DNA of 64,000 nt from positions 271,647 to 335,646 of the forward strand of contig JAAZYX010000033.1 of the NCBI GenBank assembly GCA_014239435.1. The letters are read 5' to 3'. Each line of letters opens with the position of its first letter. The stretch's first letter is position 1. Position numbers and translations under genes: made by a program. Shown in pieces: positions 1 through 9,574 of this stretch. This stretch comes from Fidelibacterota bacterium (GTDB lineage Bacteria > Fidelibacterota > Marinisomatia > Marinisomatales > TCS55). Below the pieces are notes generated by a model, which searched no databases, had not been told where the DNA came from, and saw only the letters and a list, made by a program, of their open reading frames with translations.

Positions 1-115
1 AATCTAAATAATACCTATTTCAATAATCAACAGATTGACAAGTTAATCCGGTGTTAGAAAATCATATAGTTTGTTTTAAAATCATGATTCACTCCAACCG
101 ACAAATTAAATAAAT
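1..115. other. Upstream intergenic region
   Basis: AT-rich leader before the first gene. TTGACA lies at 35-40, but no good -10 hexamer follows at normal spacing; the nearest TATA-like string is around 63-70, which is too far. No clear Shine-Dalgarno sequence precedes the ATG at 116. No other structure was seen. Confidence 0.3.
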
Positions 116-2452
116 ATGAATAACAACTTCTGCTCACCTGTTGAGTTAACCTTTTTTCAAAAACAGGATAGCCAATCTCAATCTGCCAAGATCCCCTATA
201 TCCTTGTAGATAACTTTCCTAATCTGGGACTTTTAACATCCCTCAGATTTCTGGAATGGGTTTCTGAGAATCCCGAAGGAGTCGTCAGCCTACCTACTGG
301 AAAAACACCGGAATTTTTTATCAAGTGGACACATCATTTATTAGCTAATTGGGATTCAAATGATTTAACCGCATTTCGAAAAGAGAACGGTTTCAACTCA
401 AATGAAAAGCCGAATCTATCAGAGTTGACTTTCGTTCAAATTGATGAATTCTATCCTATGGATCCTACCCAACATAATAGTTTCTACCATTATGTTAACA
501 AATATTATCTGGACGGGTTTGGAATCCCGGATAAAAATGCATTGCTAATCAATACAGAATCTATTCCACTCTATCAAAACAAGCATTGGTCTGAAATATT
601 CCCAAAAGGCGTTATCGATCTTTCGCTACGGCATAGAGAACCAAAATCAAATCTGGAAAAGGACCAGAAAAATTCAATTTATCATATTGATCAATGGTGC
701 ACAGAGTATGAGAAAAAAATTAGAGACATTGGAGGGATTGGATTTTTCCTTGGCGGCATTGGTCCCGATGGACATATTGCCTTTAATATTCGCGGGTCGA
801 ATCACAACTCTACAACCAGACTGATGGAAACCAATTTTGAAACGCAGGCGGCGGCTGCAACTGACTTAGGCGGAATCGAAATCAGTAAAAATCGGCTTGT
901 GATTACAATTGGACTCGGAACAATAACATTTAAAAAAGATGCTGTGGCAATTATCACCGCTGCCGGTGAGGCTAAAGCGCCCATTGTAAAGCGATCTCTT
1001 GAGTGCGAACCGGATATAAATTATCCTGCTTCAGTTTTACAGAATTTAAAAAACAGCAGGTTTTATTTAACCAATGGCGCGGCAAAACATTTAGAGGATG
1101 TTGAAAATAGGTATTGGTCAGATACAGAATGGAACAATTCAAAAAAGCAGCGTGCACTACTTCAATTAACAAAAAAGGTGAATATATTCGGGAAAAAATT
1201 ATCAGTTGGCAACCTTAAGAATGACCCAATCTGTAAAAATATTCCAAACCTCAATGAAGAGTCAGCTTCAAAAATCATCGAGCAGATTGATGCCAAAGTA
1301 CAAAAAGGAATTAAGGCCGAAACACATCAGATCTTTTATCATACCGGCCCGCACCACGACGATATTATGCTGGGTATGATGCCGCATATTATTCATCTTA
1401 TCCGCTCTCCCAGCAATACACATCATTTTGCAAACATGACTTCAGGGTTCACATCTGTTACGAATGGGTTTATCGCTGAAATCCTAACAGATACAATAAG
1501 GCTCTTATCAAATAATGAAATTCAAATGACACTGTATCACGATTTTTTCTCTGATGGATATAACCGTAAATGGGATAAAGATGTTTTTCATTATCTCGAT
1601 AATATCGCAGGGAATAGTGCAGACGGCCAAAAACGCGGAATGGCACACCGCATTGTTCGCTGTTTAGTGTCAATATATAAAATCAAAAATAAATCTGAAT
1701 TGGATAATCGGATTAAGGCAATTATTGATGAACTAACCCAGTGTTACAGCGGTGAAAAAAACTCGAAAGAAATTCAACAGCTCAAGGGAATGATTCGAGA
1801 GTACGAAGAGGAATTGGTTTGGGCCAACTATGGTGTTAGAGTAAAAGACATTCACCATTTAAGGCTCGGGTTTTATACCGGCGATATTTTTACTGACACT
1901 CCTGAAAGGATTCGGGACGTAATGCCAATTTTGAAACAGCTAAAGGAAATAAATCCAACGGTGATTTCGCTTGCTTTAGACCCGGAAGGCAGCGGTCCGG
2001 ATACACATTATAAAGTGCTCCAGGCAATCGCTGAAGCAATACGAATGTGGAGGAAAGATGCAGATCTTTCTCATCTTCGCATTTGGGGTTATCGAAATGT
2101 GTGGTACCGCTTTACTTTAGATGAAGCCGACTTGATAGTTCCTGTTACTTTGAATTCCATGGCTATTTTGAAATCAACCTTTATGAACTGCTATTTAAGT
2201 CAAAAAAACGCATCATTCCCAAGTTATGAGCTCGATGGACCCTTTTGTGATTTATCTCAAAAAATTTGGGTGGAACAGCATCAAGATTTACAATTACTCC
2301 TAGGCAGAGATTATTGGTATCAAAATGAAAATCCGCATTTGAGAGCAGTGCATGGCGCTATTTATTTAAAAGAAATGAGCGTGGATGCATTCCTTGATTC
2401 AGCCAGAAAACTTGAAGAAACTATGGAAGGATCAGCTTTAACTACCAATTAA
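116..2452 (+). CDS. nagB: Glucosamine-6-phosphate deaminase fused to a PIG-L/LmbE-type domain
   Basis: The N-terminal ~340 residues are NagB-like. The family converts glucosamine-6-phosphate to fructose-6-phosphate and ammonia. The catalytic-loop motif IDEFYP is near residue 109 and GIGPDGHIAFN near 214-224, including the active-site Asp and His. The C-terminal ~400 residues carry GPHHDDIMLG near 411, the metal-binding motif of PIG-L/LmbE N-deacetylases, with HHDDI instead of the usual HPDDE. No signal peptide is seen, so it is probably cytosolic. Deaminase/PIG-L fusions of this layout are known in Bacteroidetes. It starts the cell-wall salvage island and ends in a TTAA shared with the convergent next gene. 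Whether the PIG-L half is an active deacetylase is not shown. Confidence 0.88.
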   Translation: MNNNFCSPVELTFFQKQDSQSQSAKIPYILVDNFPNLGLLTSLRFLEWVSENPEGVVSLPTGKTPEFFIKWTHHLLANWDSNDLTAFRKENGFNSNEKPNLSELTFVQIDEFYPMDPTQHNSFYHYVNKYYLDGFGIPDKNALLINTESIPLYQNKHWSEIFPKGVIDLSLRHREPKSNLEKDQKNSIYHIDQWCTEYEKKIRDIGGIGFFLGGIGPDGHIAFNIRGSNHNSTTRLMETNFETQAAAATDLGGIEISKNRLVITIGLGTITFKKDAVAIITAAGEAKAPIVKRSLECEPDINYPASVLQNLKNSRFYLTNGAAKHLEDVENRYWSDTEWNNSKKQRALLQLTKKVNIFGKKLSVGNLKNDPICKNIPNLNEESASKIIEQIDAKVQKGIKAETHQIFYHTGPHHDDIMLGMMPHIIHLIRSPSNTHHFANMTSGFTSVTNGFIAEILTDTIRLLSNNEIQMTLYHDFFSDGYNRKWDKDVFHYLDNIAGNSADGQKRGMAHRIVRCLVSIYKIKNKSELDNRIKAIIDELTQCYSGEKNSKEIQQLKGMIREYEEELVWANYGVRVKDIHHLRLGFYTGDIFTDTPERIRDVMPILKQLKEINPTVISLALDPEGSGPDTHYKVLQAIAEAIRMWRKDADLSHLRIWGYRNVWYRFTLDEADLIVPVTLNSMAILKSTFMNCYLSQKNASFPSYELDGPFCDLSQKIWVEQHQDLQLLLGRDYWYQNENPHLRAVHGAIYLKEMSVDAFLDSARKLEETMEGSALTTN

Positions 2453-3294
2453 TCAACGAATTCCAAAGGCTCAAACCTATACACCATAATACCGTCAAAA
2501 ACCGGGCCGGAATCTCTGAAATAATATGTCATAAAATCTTCTCTTAAGGTAGTGCCTCTCCCTTGAGATGCATGCAGTATTTCCGCATTATCAATAATCA
2601 TTCCTTCATGCGCAATAATAATACCCTGAGTAAAATAGGATTTTTTGACAAATGCTACTCCGCATACTTCGGGCAATCTTTCCAAAATTTCTACATCGAT
2701 ATTTTCACTGGTGATAAAATTTACGATAATATTTTTCGTCCAATTCAAATCAAGAAATTCGCTTCCGTCTGTTTTCTGATTCAGCACTATTTCAACCTGT
2801 TCAAGATCGCTTTTATCTGCGACTTCAGGTGTTATATCAACAGTTGAAGAATGAAATGAAATGCGGTCGGATGTATAATGCCATCGGCTCTTAAATGTAG
2901 GTATTTTCTGTCCTAGTCTATCCGGCTTATAATGAATTTCAATCATCGTTTCCTTTGCATCTTCCCAATCTCTACTTTGAACAAACGCCATGCAGGTTAA
3001 TATATGCGCAGTACAGTCTGAAACATCCAATCGAATGATGGGATCAAGGTCGGGTTCAGCTTCCTCTCCCAATTTGAAAATTTCGTAAGGAGTTCCAATT
3101 CGCCAAAGCGCGAATGCTTTTAAACGGTCATGAAAATCCGGATAGCGCTTTTGAAATTCGGGAAGCAGTTCTGACACTTCATCGTGAGATAATGTCCATG
3201 GTTTTGGAATGGTTTCAACCCAGTCCCACCTCTCTTCGACTTGCCCAAAAAGCAAAATCTGGAAAACCAGTAAAAAAGGAATAATGATTTTCAT
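2449..3294 (-). CDS. DUF1460-family (NlpC/P60-like) amidase, exported
   Basis: A 281-residue protein with an N-terminal hydrophobic signal. It matches the DUF1460 pattern: an RIGTPYE segment, then LDVSDCTAH with candidate catalytic Cys94, then RWHYTSDR, then a C-terminal part with IIAHEGM and EILHASQGRG that supplies the His. Members of this family are NlpC/P60-fold amidases that cut the N-acetylmuramoyl-L-alanine bond and are tied to peptidoglycan recycling; the substrate here is inferred. It lies 4 nt downstream of the GH3/serine-hydrolase gene on the same strand, so the two are likely co-transcribed, and the pair could strip both sugar and peptide from muropeptides. Confidence 0.82.
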   Translation of the reverse strand: MKIIIPFLLVFQILLFGQVEERWDWVETIPKPWTLSHDEVSELLPEFQKRYPDFHDRLKAFALWRIGTPYEIFKLGEEAEPDLDPIIRLDVSDCTAHILTCMAFVQSRDWEDAKETMIEIHYKPDRLGQKIPTFKSRWHYTSDRISFHSSTVDITPEVADKSDLEQVEIVLNQKTDGSEFLDLNWTKNIIVNFITSENIDVEILERLPEVCGVAFVKKSYFTQGIIIAHEGMIIDNAEILHASQGRGTTLREDFMTYYFRDSGPVFDGIMVYRFEPLEFVD

Positions 3295-3298
3295 GTAA

Positions 3299-6193
3299 TC
3301 AGTTTTGGGTTTCGGTTTTCCATCGATTTCTCATCAATAGATTCGGATTTTGTCCAGACAAACCTACTGCCTCATAGGCGGAGGAGTTTATTTTCTGCTG
3401 CCAGTCATAATATTTCGGTTTTTTCCACGAACGATTAGGATGTACTGCATTAGTCAAAAGAATAACAATCATCTCCTGTTCCGGATCAATCCACAATGAT
3501 GTTCCCGTAAATCCTGTATGGCCGAAGCTTGAATCACTTAAAAACACTCCTCCACTGGAAGAATCAGAAGGACTGTCCCATCCTAAGCATCTCGAGCTTC
3601 CCTGTACTATTTCTGCCTTTGATGTGAATTTCTCTATGGTTTGTTTTCGGAAGATTCGTTTCCATCCATACAAACCGCCATTCAATAACATTTGTGAAAA
3701 AGTTGCCAAATCCCGCGCAGTGCTGAAGAGTCCGGCGTGCCCGCTTACTCCGCCGAAATAACGCGCATTTTCATCGTGTACCACACCATGTACTGCTTGA
3801 CCATTTTCATCTACCTCTGTCGGAAGGATGCGGTGAAATTTTGTCTGCTGAGGGTTAAATCCTGTTTCTTTCATTCCCAAGGGTTCAAAAATTTCTGCCA
3901 AAATATAATTGTCCAAAGGTGTCCCCGAGGATTGTTCAATGATTTTCCCCAAAATCATAAATCCTATATCCGAATATATCGTTTGTTTCACCGGGCTTAT
4001 TTCAACCTCCGTAGCGATGACATCATCCCAATCAGCCTTCTGTTTATAAAATTGTTTGAAAGGCGGAAGGCCGGACGTGTGGCTCAATAAATGGCGAATG
4101 GTAGTCGTCTTTTTACCGGGACCATAAAAATTATTCAGAGAGTTTATAACTAGACCATCCAATTTTAATTTTCGCTGGTCCATTAATTTCATAATCCCGG
4201 ACGTTGTTGCAATTACTTTAGTCAAGGATGCTACATCGTAAATATCCGATGGCTGGACAGGCTTTTTCTTATCATAGGTGTGAAAGCCAAACGCTTCGTG
4301 AATGAATATCTTACCGTTTTTTGCCGCAAGCAAAACACCGCCCGGCCATGCAGAATCCGATACAGCATCATTCATTAAACTCCTCAGAATAGATACATCA
4401 GCACCAATCTCATAAGGCATAACGCGCTTCAGCAATGTTCCCGGTTTTCCATTAGTTTTCGCAATTTGTCTTTTTGATTTCTCAGTTTGAATTCCAAATC
4501 CATAATCAGCCACTCCCGGAATTGTAATCGGCAAGGTTCCGCTAATTGGATTCTTCCCAAGGAGGGCTTTGGCGCACGCTTCTTGAAGTACAGAATTTCC
4601 TTTATACGCGCAAAGGTAAACCGGAACTTCCGGAAAATCCTGGATGAGGTACGGATTTCCAAAGCTGACCAAAACAAGATTAGTGACCTTATCAGCCAAA
4701 TTTCTTACAAAATCAGCTTCCGGATCCGGTAAGCCGATTCGATCTTTGTGCGCTTTGGGACTGGCAAATGCATTCACAATTACCGTTTGTACTGGGTTAA
4801 TCTGATTGAGTACCGATCGTAGATAATCAGCGCTATCCGATTCGTCAATTTGAAATTGAATAATTTTTTTGCCGCTTTTGCGAATCAGTTTGGACATTAA
4901 ACTTTCAGAGTGATTATTTGGAGAATCATATAGATCTATCACCACCCAACTTTCATCAGAGTTTGCTTCAAGCGGAATGACATTTCCTGCATTTTTGACA
5001 AGCGTTAATGATTTTTCGGCAATCAGAGCAGCTGTTTTTTTGTTTTTAGCCAATCCAAGATTTTGTTGAGCATTTTCCAAATTAATGAAGCGGTTTTGTT
5101 GCAGCCCGATTTTTTCTTTCATTTTCAGCATTTTCAGCGCGGATTCATTGATTTTTGATTCGAGGATGATGCCGTCCTGAACTGCCTTTTCCACCACATC
5201 AATTGCTTTTGTTACATTTTGCGCCTGAATAATGAAATTGCACCCGGCATTGATTGCATGGATCAACCCATAATCATGGGAATAATTTTTGGTAATGCCT
5301 CCCATTCTCATCGCATCTGTTACAACAACGCCGTTAAATCCGAGTTGGCCTTTTAATACATCCGTAACCCAATACTTCGAAAGCGTTGCCGGCAAATCTG
5401 CATTGGGCTGATAATCCGGGGCGGTAACATGCGCAACCATTACGGCATCTACTCCTTCAGCGATTGCGTAGCGGAACGGTTCAATTTCCACCGACCAAAT
5501 CCGCACCGAGTCGCTCGGAATTTGCGCTAAACTAGAATGAGAATCCGTTTCGGTATCTCCGTGTCCGGGAAAATGCTTTGCAGTCGCCAGCATGCCGTTA
5601 TCTTGCAAACCGCGAATGTATTCTCCTGAAAACCGGTTTACGATTTCAGGTGTCTCGCCGAAAGATCGCGTATTGATAATCGGGTTTGCGGGATTATTAT
5701 TCACGTCCGTTACCGGCGAAAAATTCCAATGAATGCCGACTGCGCGAGCCTCAGTTGCTGATATTCTGCCCGCTTCATACGCCAATTCAGGATCACCGGT
5801 GGCGGCAATCGCCATGAGCGGCGGAAGGTCTGTACCAGCTCTGTATCTTTGATTCAATCCATATTCGATATCCGCGTCTACTAAAATGGGAACCTTAGAT
5901 AATTTTTGAAGCTCATTCAGCATGGCAAGGGATGCGCCGGTCTCTCCCGACCAAAGATGAATCCCTCCGACTCCGTCTTTTTGGATGACTCTCGTGATCT
6001 CCTTCCATCTCTCATCTTCAACATTCATGAATTTCATATGCATACCGTAGAGCATCATTTGGCCAATTTTTTCTCTGAGGGTAAGTTGCTCTAGCGTGCG
6101 CTCCGCCCATGATCGCTGGAATAGGAATCCTCCGGGGCCGGCACACCCTTGTATAACTAAGACTAGGATAATTGCATAAAATCGTTTCTTCAT
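3299..6193 (-). CDS. Lipoprotein fusion: GH3 beta-N-acetylhexosaminidase + beta-lactamase-fold serine hydrolase
   Basis: A 964-residue protein with a lipoprotein signal ending in VIQGC. Residues ~30-390 are a NagZ-like GH3 barrel: KHFPGHGDTETDSH near 205-218 carries the Asp-His acid/base pair, and VVTDAMRMGG carries the nucleophile Asp. A GH3 C-terminal layer follows (~400-580). Residues ~600-930 are a class C beta-lactamase/esterase-like domain with ASLTK (SxxK) near 654, YSD near 739 and HTG near 888. The expected roles are removal of GlcNAc from wall fragments and a peptidase or esterase step, at the outer membrane or in the periplasm. No Shine-Dalgarno sequence is visible, but the lipoprotein start makes ATG 6193 convincing. 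Confidence 0.88.
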   Translation of the reverse strand: MKKRFYAIILVLVIQGCAGPGGFLFQRSWAERTLEQLTLREKIGQMMLYGMHMKFMNVEDERWKEITRVIQKDGVGGIHLWSGETGASLAMLNELQKLSKVPILVDADIEYGLNQRYRAGTDLPPLMAIAATGDPELAYEAGRISATEARAVGIHWNFSPVTDVNNNPANPIINTRSFGETPEIVNRFSGEYIRGLQDNGMLATAKHFPGHGDTETDSHSSLAQIPSDSVRIWSVEIEPFRYAIAEGVDAVMVAHVTAPDYQPNADLPATLSKYWVTDVLKGQLGFNGVVVTDAMRMGGITKNYSHDYGLIHAINAGCNFIIQAQNVTKAIDVVEKAVQDGIILESKINESALKMLKMKEKIGLQQNRFINLENAQQNLGLAKNKKTAALIAEKSLTLVKNAGNVIPLEANSDESWVVIDLYDSPNNHSESLMSKLIRKSGKKIIQFQIDESDSADYLRSVLNQINPVQTVIVNAFASPKAHKDRIGLPDPEADFVRNLADKVTNLVLVSFGNPYLIQDFPEVPVYLCAYKGNSVLQEACAKALLGKNPISGTLPITIPGVADYGFGIQTEKSKRQIAKTNGKPGTLLKRVMPYEIGADVSILRSLMNDAVSDSAWPGGVLLAAKNGKIFIHEAFGFHTYDKKKPVQPSDIYDVASLTKVIATTSGIMKLMDQRKLKLDGLVINSLNNFYGPGKKTTTIRHLLSHTSGLPPFKQFYKQKADWDDVIATEVEISPVKQTIYSDIGFMILGKIIEQSSGTPLDNYILAEIFEPLGMKETGFNPQQTKFHRILPTEVDENGQAVHGVVHDENARYFGGVSGHAGLFSTARDLATFSQMLLNGGLYGWKRIFRKQTIEKFTSKAEIVQGSSRCLGWDSPSDSSSGGVFLSDSSFGHTGFTGTSLWIDPEQEMIVILLTNAVHPNRSWKKPKYYDWQQKINSSAYEAVGLSGQNPNLLMRNRWKTETQN

Positions 6194-6282
6194 TAGAACG
6201 GAAAATTAACAGAACTTCACCAGTTAAATCTTTAATTTTCTTACTTTCTTTCAGAAAGAAAACAAATGGAACAAAAAAATCC

Positions 6283-7299
6283 ATGATAGGACAAATGATA
6301 ATTAGCGGATTTCGGGGGCTTGACCTCATAAAAGATAATCCAATCATTCGGGATATTGAAAATTTTAACCTTGGTGGCGTAATTCTGTATGATGAGGATG
6401 TCGCTGACCCCACGCTGGAAACCAGAAACATCAGTTCTCCTGAACAGGTTAAAGAGCTAATTCAGTCTCTCAAACTTATTTCAGATGAAACGCTCATTGT
6501 GAGCATTGATCAGGAAGGCGGTGAGGTCCAGAGATTAAAACCGAAATACGGATTTCCGGAATGTCCGTCATGGGGGGAAGTGGGCAAGCAAAATGACGAG
6601 AATGTTACCCGGCAGTTCAGTACAAAAATTGCTCACACTCTTTCATATATCGGATGCAATCTCAATTTCGCGCCGGTTCTGGATTTGGACATCAGTTCTC
6701 GCGCTTTTCTACCGCGCGAAGGAAGATGCTTCAACCGCGACCCTGAAGTGGTCGGCAATCACGCCCGCCTTTTTATCGAGGAACATTTAAACGTAAACAT
6801 TTTACCGGTAATAAAACACTTTCCCGGATTGGGCAGCGCATCGGCGGACACACATGAAGGGCTAACGGACATTACAGATACATGGTCTAACAAGGAGTTG
6901 GAACCTTACCGAATTTTATTCGACTCAGTAGAGATTCCAGCGGTAATGGTCGGGCATTGCTTTCATAAAGACCTTGATTCGGACTGGCCGGCATCCATGT
7001 CCAACAACATTATTACGAAGTTGCTCAGGGAAAATTTAGGTTTCAAAGGGATTGTAATTTGCGATGATCCCATGATGGGTGCCATTGCGAACCAATATCC
7101 GTTGGATGTGGTACTGGAAAAAATGATCAATGCCGGTGTGGATCTTTTTTGTTTCGGGAATAATCTCGTGTATGATATTGATATAGTTCCTAAGGTAATC
7201 AATACCATTGAATCTTTATTGAAGAATGGAAAAATCAGCCAAACCAGAATTGATGAAGCCCTTTTCAGAATATCCCTATTAAAATTAAAAATCGCATGA
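6283..7299 (+). CDS. nagZ: GH3-family beta-N-acetylhexosaminidase (NagZ-like), cytosolic
   Basis: A second GH3 enzyme with no signal peptide. KHFPGLGSASADTHEG supplies the Asp-His dyad and IVICDDPMMG the nucleophile Asp. I start it at ATG 6283 (MIGQMIISGF, the usual NagZ opening). The longer frame from 6172 adds about 37 basic residues unlike the family and runs back over the divergent gene start at 6193. It probably cleaves GlcNAc from imported anhydro-muropeptides, whereas the lipoprotein copy next door would act outside. Its stop overlaps the next start (ATGA at 7296), so the kinase gene is translationally coupled. Confidence 0.87.
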   Translation: MIGQMIISGFRGLDLIKDNPIIRDIENFNLGGVILYDEDVADPTLETRNISSPEQVKELIQSLKLISDETLIVSIDQEGGEVQRLKPKYGFPECPSWGEVGKQNDENVTRQFSTKIAHTLSYIGCNLNFAPVLDLDISSRAFLPREGRCFNRDPEVVGNHARLFIEEHLNVNILPVIKHFPGLGSASADTHEGLTDITDTWSNKELEPYRILFDSVEIPAVMVGHCFHKDLDSDWPASMSNNIITKLLRENLGFKGIVICDDPMMGAIANQYPLDVVLEKMINAGVDLFCFGNNLVYDIDIVPKVINTIESLLKNGKISQTRIDEALFRISLLKLKIA

Positions 7300-8375
7300 C
7301 ACCAAAACACTTTATCGGAATTGACGGCGGCGCCACGAAGGTATCTGCGGGATTGGTTTCAAAAAATGAGAACAATTTTTTTACTCTGGATTCTAAACCA
7401 GTTTCTGTCACCATCCGAGCTTGCCCCTCTTTCTCTTCTCAATTTTATCCGGTTTCGATAGACACACAATTGGATGAACAATCAACCAATTCCCTCAATC
7501 TTTCTATAGAAGAGGAAAGGCAGGGAATTGCCTACGCCGAGGCATGCGAAAGTGCACTTTCAAAAATCAATGCCGTTACACCGCTAAAAGATGTCCCGAT
7601 CGGTATAGGAATGCCCGGCATAAAGACGGAAAATAAAAGTGGAATTTCTGTTATGAATAACGGTCCGCGAATGCCGAGGTTTCTCGATGTACTGAATCGC
7701 CGTCTTTCGATGGCAGAATTTCCCATACGCCAAATAACAATACTTGGGGACGATAACTATTATTGCGGATTGGGTGAAATATTTTCCGAAAAAGGTTCAT
7801 TAAAAAACGCGACCAACGCCCTCTACATTGGCGGTGGGACCGGAGTTGCGGATGCAATTGTTCTCGATGAAAAACTTGTGAATTTTGAAACGGTACAAGA
7901 TCGGCTGAAAAAAACGTGGGAGATTATGCAACCGAATGGACAATCTTTAGAATCCCTTATTAGCCAAAAAGGACTTATGGAAATAAAAGCCAATACATTG
8001 AATATGTCAGTAGATCAATTGATAGAAAAAGGATTGTTTCCAGAGGTTTTTTTACAGGACGACTTAGAACTCGCCGAATCCTTTGCATCAAATCTGTCTT
8101 GGCTGATTCACTTTCGTTTAGCGACTTTCGGTGAGATGTTCAGCCAAAAGGTTTTTGATAAAATAGTACTTGGACAGCGTTTGGGACACATGCTGAATTC
8201 AAACGATTCATTATGGACGGTGGTGCAGGAAAAAACGAGAAATCGGATTACAGATTCAAGCAAATTGAATCCGAAAATCAAAGATCATTATCTTAATTCC
8301 GATTTTCTCATCCTCTCGCTTTTAACCGAAGCGCCAATCATAGGGGCGGCCGCAGCGGCAAGTGAATCATGTTAG
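7296..8375 (+). CDS. ROK/BadF-like sugar kinase (probable amino-sugar kinase)
   Basis: A 359-residue actin-fold kinase. GIDGGATK at the N-terminus is the phosphate-1 loop. Next come PIGIGMPG, then GDDNYYCGLGE in the place of the ROK catalytic Asp region, then YIGGGTGVADA (phosphate-2). The PNGQSLESLIS segment fits the ROK pattern, but the zinc-binding cysteines typical of ROK kinases are missing. Between a NagZ and a SpoIID-like gene, the likely substrate is GlcNAc or (anhydro)MurNAc released from the wall; this is an inference. It overlaps both neighbours (ATGA upstream, 7 nt downstream). Confidence 0.72.
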   Translation: MTPKHFIGIDGGATKVSAGLVSKNENNFFTLDSKPVSVTIRACPSFSSQFYPVSIDTQLDEQSTNSLNLSIEEERQGIAYAEACESALSKINAVTPLKDVPIGIGMPGIKTENKSGISVMNNGPRMPRFLDVLNRRLSMAEFPIRQITILGDDNYYCGLGEIFSEKGSLKNATNALYIGGGTGVADAIVLDEKLVNFETVQDRLKKTWEIMQPNGQSLESLISQKGLMEIKANTLNMSVDQLIEKGLFPEVFLQDDLELAESFASNLSWLIHFRLATFGEMFSQKVFDKIVLGQRLGHMLNSNDSLWTVVQEKTRNRITDSSKLNPKIKDHYLNSDFLILSLLTEAPIIGAAAAASESC

Positions 8376-9574
8376 CACAAAAACCCAAACTATTATCCAT
8401 CGGCATTGTACTGCCATCTGATGAAATTGAAACGATTACTCTCAGTTTTCCTGATCCTTCCCTGTATGAAATTGAATCCATAAAAAAAGTAAATCCTTCG
8501 TGTAAAACACCCGAAAAGCTAACCGTTTCGCTAAACGATTGTCCATTGACCATTACGCCCTTATCCGATCAGTTAAATGAAAAATCGGTGAAAATATCAG
8601 GTGTCCCAGCTGGCCGCGGATTCCACTGGAAAAAATTGATTGAGGTTACGCTTCCCGGAAAAATAGAACTCAAGGCTTCTGATGATTCGCTCATGATTAT
8701 AAATGATGTTTCAGTGGAACAGTACCTTGCCTGTGTGTCCGTCTCGGAAATGAGCGCGGAATGCCCATCAGCTTTTTTGGAAGCGCAAATGACTGCCGCC
8801 CGATCTTGGGTTTTAGCGAACCGCGGAAAAAATCATCCAAATCTCAATATTGACGTATGCAATGATGATTGCTGTCAACGATACCAAGGCATGGCTGGGC
8901 TTTCTGAACACGCAATTGCAGCATCTCAAAAGTCAGCCGGAAAAATACTTTGTATTGGAGACAGCATTTGCGATGCTCGATATTCCAAATCCTGTGGTGG
9001 AATTACGGAAACCGGTAACAATGTCTGGCCCGCTGAAAACCTTAAATATCTTGAATCCATTTTAGACGGTTCGCCATCTTATTGCGGGTCTGATTTTATT
9101 TCTGATTCAGACCTCTCAAAGTTCCTAGGAAATGTGGACGAAGCACATTCTTATTTCAGATGGATAAAAGAAATTAGTAACCTCGAACTCACAAATCATT
9201 TCAATACCATCCACAACATGAAAGCTGAATATATTTTGGGAATGGAAAATGAATCGGTTGGCCCCTCCGGAAGAATTCTTTCCTGTGATCTTGCATTTGT
9301 AGATTCTGAAGGCACACGGCGCACCCAATTTCTTGAAACCGAATATACCATACGGCAAACTCTGGATCCTTCATTCCTGTTTAGTTCAGCAATAACTATG
9401 ATGCCGTCCGGGAAAAACACAGCCGTCCCGGAAAAATTTGTTTTTACCGGAAAAGGCTGGGGACATGGTGCCGGCATGTGCCAGATTGGTGCACTCGGAA
9501 TGGCTCTAACAGGTAAATCATCCAATGATATTTTGAAGCATTATTTTCCGGCAGCTGTGCTGTGCTCATCATGA
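8369..9574 (+). CDS. SpoIID/LytB-domain protein
   Basis: A 401-residue protein with a SpoIID/LytB domain. The N-terminal part is ~100 residues of beta-rich sequence, then the core has VSVEQYLACVSVSEMSAECP, then AQMTAARSW, and the C-terminal signature GKGWGHGAGMCQIGA. SpoIID relatives are lytic transglycosylases acting on denuded glycan strands; LytB relatives enhance amidases. No clear signal peptide is visible, which is odd for a wall-acting protein. Internal Cys residues (CNDDCC around 160) are also unusual. It starts inside the kinase gene and ends overlapping the permease start. Confidence 0.8.
   Translation: MLAQKPKLLSIGIVLPSDEIETITLSFPDPSLYEIESIKKVNPSCKTPEKLTVSLNDCPLTITPLSDQLNEKSVKISGVPAGRGFHWKKLIEVTLPGKIELKASDDSLMIINDVSVEQYLACVSVSEMSAECPSAFLEAQMTAARSWVLANRGKNHPNLNIDVCNDDCCQRYQGMAGLSEHAIAASQKSAGKILCIGDSICDARYSKSCGGITETGNNVWPAENLKYLESILDGSPSYCGSDFISDSDLSKFLGNVDEAHSYFRWIKEISNLELTNHFNTIHNMKAEYILGMENESVGPSGRILSCDLAFVDSEGTRRTQFLETEYTIRQTLDPSFLFSSAITMMPSGKNTAVPEKFVFTGKGWGHGAGMCQIGALGMALTGKSSNDILKHYFPAAVLCSS

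Noticed and set aside
1..115. Sigma-70 promoter from the TTGACA at 35-40
   Set aside because: No matching -10 at 16-18 bases; spacing to the TATA-like string is too long.
6018..6431. A 137-residue minus-strand frame between the two GH3 genes
   Set aside because: It is antisense to both GH3 starts, and its translation is low-complexity with no family signal.
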